From Nitrospirae bacterium MYbinv3 (GTDB lineage Bacteria; Nitrospirota; Thermodesulfovibrionia; Thermodesulfovibrionales; Magnetobacteriaceae), in contig PEAB01000011.1 in the NCBI GenBank assembly GCA_002753395.1, positions 1 to 64,000 on the forward strand: 64,000 nt of DNA. The letters run 5' to 3'. Shown here piece after piece: positions 61,760 through 64,000 of this stretch. The notes beneath the pieces are model-generated. The model made no database searches. It was given only the letters and a program-made list of their open reading frames with translations, and was not told the DNA's origin. A program made the position numbers and the translations under genes. Within the stretch, counting starts at the first letter, position 1, and every line of letters begins with the position of its first letter.

Positions 61760-63997
61760 CTATACACTGGCGTCAGTTATTTTAAATAACTTTACAATAT
61801 CAGAAAAAGTCTTTAGTTTCTTTCCTTTCTTCTCCCAACCTTCTTCTGTAACAAACAAAGGTGTATAAGTGTACCTGGTCTGTGCAGCGTTTACGTCTTT
61901 GCACCATGTGGATAGTCGTTTTATCTTGTGAGGGTCGTCTAAATCAGACCTGCCTTTAGTTTCTAAGATAAAAAAAGCTGTATCGCTTGTTTTTACTAGA
62001 AAATCTGGATAGTATTCTCGTATGTTTCCATTTTCAGCTTGATATTCAATCTTGAAGTTTATACCGCCATCACCCATAGTGTTTTTTGCATAGGAAATCA
62101 CATCTGTAAAACGATCTTCCAGCGCTGCTGCAAAGCCTAATTCAAAATTGTTATCGCCAATTACCTTATTGAATATAGATTTCTTAGAGACAATATAGTT
62201 TTGATTTTCCACGACCTTAGGCCTTGCTGATTTAAGTGAAAAATAACTCTTTACTTCTGTTTTTCCTTTATCTTTAACAGTCAATTCATCAATAGCTTTT
62301 TTAAATGTCGTGTATATAATATCCATTGGTTGTGCCTCGGATAGATTGAGTAATGTTTGAGGGTCGCCTGGTTCAACTTCTTTGTTAAATAGTTGATGTC
62401 TTATAAAACTCTCCACTTTAGGATACAAGGTGTTAAAACCGCCTATCAAACGGTTTTGCTTTAAAATGCTTTCAGTAATAAAACTTATTACGTTTCTATA
62501 ATCAGGAACGGTTTCCTTTAAAGTTGTTTTATGAGAAAAGTATCCTTCAATATCGTTAAAAACAATGTTGCGTTTTTTATCCAGGTAGAAATGCTTGAGA
62601 ACTACTTTTTCGTGTTTGATTTTACCAACGTCGAGCGATTCTAAGTCCTTATATTCTCTATAAAGTCGTGGACTTATCTGTGGAATAGGAATATCCAATG
62701 AGTCTAAATCTTTGCTGGGATTATCCTTGTCCACTTCTATGATTACAGGTGATTTCCCCCTTGAGTCGTCACCCATTTGGCTATATTGGAATTCTATTCC
62801 TTCGGTTTTTAGACCTTCTACAAAATCCAAAAAGGGAGCTGTGCCAACCACAACCAGTTCTTCTGGTATGTCTAACGAAAACATCTTTCGCAGCCCGCGT
62901 CCAATAGTTTGTTCTGGCAGTATTTTAGCATCAGCGCCAAACGGACGTAACCCAACAATGGTTGTTACGTTCTTTACGTCCCATCCTTCACGCAGCATAA
63001 GGACTGAGACAACGGCTTTGTATGGCGAATGGTCTTTGTCGATGTCGTCTGCTGCCTTACGTAATTTCTCTAACTCAACCTTATCTTTTTTCGCTGTTGC
63101 CAATTCCTTTAACTCACCTGAATTGTTTGTGTGAATAGTCAACACAGAACTTTTCATTAATGAATAGCTGCTTTCCAAAAATGCTGCGGCTTGTTCTGCC
63201 TCTTTAGTCGTCATTGTCATAACAAACAAAATAGGCGTTTTATGGTTTTTTAGTTCTTCGTACTGTTTTTTCCATTCCAGGTAACCCAAATGGATATAAT
63301 CTCTGTATCGTTCAATAAAATCAATAGAGCTTTTATCCTGTATTTTGTAACGAGAGGTCTCATCAGGCAATACTGGCGACTTTACTACATTGTGTTTGAT
63401 AGCCTCAACCAAAGGATAATCGCAGATTGTCTGAACAAAAATTGCACCACTGCTATCTCTCGGCGTTGCAGAATAGTCGATTTGAAGACTTATACCGGTA
63501 TTGTTTTTAAGTTTTAGTTTATTGCTTATATCTTGAATACTCTTAAACCAGACCAAAGAACTGTCATGTATGTGATGAGCCTCGTCATTTAAGATTAACA
63601 GGTCTTTTATCTTATCACTACGTACCACATTACCCAGGTCTAAGCCTTTTGACGTGTCAGCGTCAGGCTTAGGTATATGGCCTAAAAAAACTGATTCAAA
63701 AGGCTGTTCTGGATTATCATAAAAAAACACCCGGTGGATATTGGTTAAGAAGATATTTCCTGATTCGGTGATCGCCTTTAAATCGTCTTGTATGTGAAGC
63801 GTTAATCGAAAGTCGTTTTTCCAGTATCTATCGCCAAAACCGTTATCAGGTAAAAAAGGTTCTTCAATAAACATCTTCAGGTCATCAAAATCCTTGCGTA
63901 ACCTGTTAAGCACGATTACGTTTGGCGCAATAACCAAAAAGTTCTTTGACAACATACTGTGAGTTTCATAAAGTCTATTAAAGTAAGACCACACCAA
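61760..63997 (-). CDS. Type III restriction helicase/endonuclease (Res), truncated by the window edge
   Basis: [32 protein letters not shown]-terminal PD-(D/E)XK-like [18 protein letters not shown]. Confidence 0.9.
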   Translation of the reverse strand: MVWSYFNRLYETHSMLSKNFLVIAPNVIVLNRLRKDFDDLKMFIEEPFLPDNGFGDRYWKNDFRLTLHIQDDLKAITESGNIFLTNIHRVFFYDNPEQPFESVFLGHIPKPDADTSKGLDLGNVVRSDKIKDLLILNDEAHHIHDSSLVWFKSIQDISNKLKLKNNTGISLQIDYSATPRDSSGAIFVQTICDYPLVEAIKHNVVKSPVLPDETSRYKIQDKSSIDFIERYRDYIHLGYLEWKKQYEELKNHKTPILFVMTMTTKEAEQAAAFLESSYSLMKSSVLTIHTNNSGELKELATAKKDKVELEKLRKAADDIDKDHSPYKAVVSVLMLREGWDVKNVTTIVGLRPFGADAKILPEQTIGRGLRKMFSLDIPEELVVVGTAPFLDFVEGLKTEGIEFQYSQMGDDSRGKSPVIIEVDKDNPSKDLDSLDIPIPQISPRLYREYKDLESLDVGKIKHEKVVLKHFYLDKKRNIVFNDIEGYFSHKTTLKETVPDYRNVISFITESILKQNRLIGGFNTLYPKVESFIRHQLFNKEVEPGDPQTLLNLSEAQPMDIIYTTFKKAIDELTVKDKGKTEVKSYFSLKSARPKVVENQNYIVSKKSIFNKVIGDNNFELGFAAALEDRFTDVISYAKNTMGDGGINFKIEYQAENGNIREYYPDFLVKTSDTAFFILETKGRSDLDDPHKIKRLSTWCKDVNAAQTRYTYTPLFVTEEGWEKKGKKLKTFSDIVKLFKITDASV

Positions 63998-64000
63998 AGT

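Overview
This 64-kb bacterial window combines a conserved chromosomal backbone with intergenic regions full of small mobile repeats and decaying genes. Backbone: a complete minus-strand dcw (division/cell wall) cluster at 10.6-30.0 kb (mraZ-rsmH-ftsL-ftsI-murE-murF-mraY-[D,D-carboxypeptidase]-murD-ftsW-murG-murC-murB-ddl-ftsQ-ftsA-ftsZ), then flagellin, murA, tRNA-Arg(ACG), a CbiM-type metal-uptake operon, galU, leuA, pssA, psd, proS, a dsrC-dsrM-dsrK-multiheme cytochrome cluster, YeeE/YedE transporters, batD/batE-like genes and a type III-like Mod/Res pair that runs off the right edge. The best candidate for an undescribed system is at 45.67-48.16 kb. There a membrane protein with a Cys/Gly/Ser-rich C-terminal tail is followed 3 bp later by a radical SAM/SPASM enzyme, which suggests a peptide-modifying pair. 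Other notable signals: (i) nested MITE-like elements with exact 8-11 bp target duplications; (ii) about ten dispersed copies of a CAAGGGRAC/GTYCCCTTG hairpin with paired stem changes; (iii) a DsrJ-like protein built as a tandem diheme duplication with no DsrO/DsrP in view and an IS1-type element next to it; (iv) a strong terminator hairpin in the 5' leader of the metal operon; (v) a probable non-canonical CTG start for ftsA; (vi) several recently inactivated genes (TIR, Rpn-like, IS1 transposase, small coiled-coil protein). Taxonomy is not proven from the sequence; gene content would fit a sulfur-metabolising lineage such as Nitrospirota. Family assignments come from reading the proteins, not from database searches.
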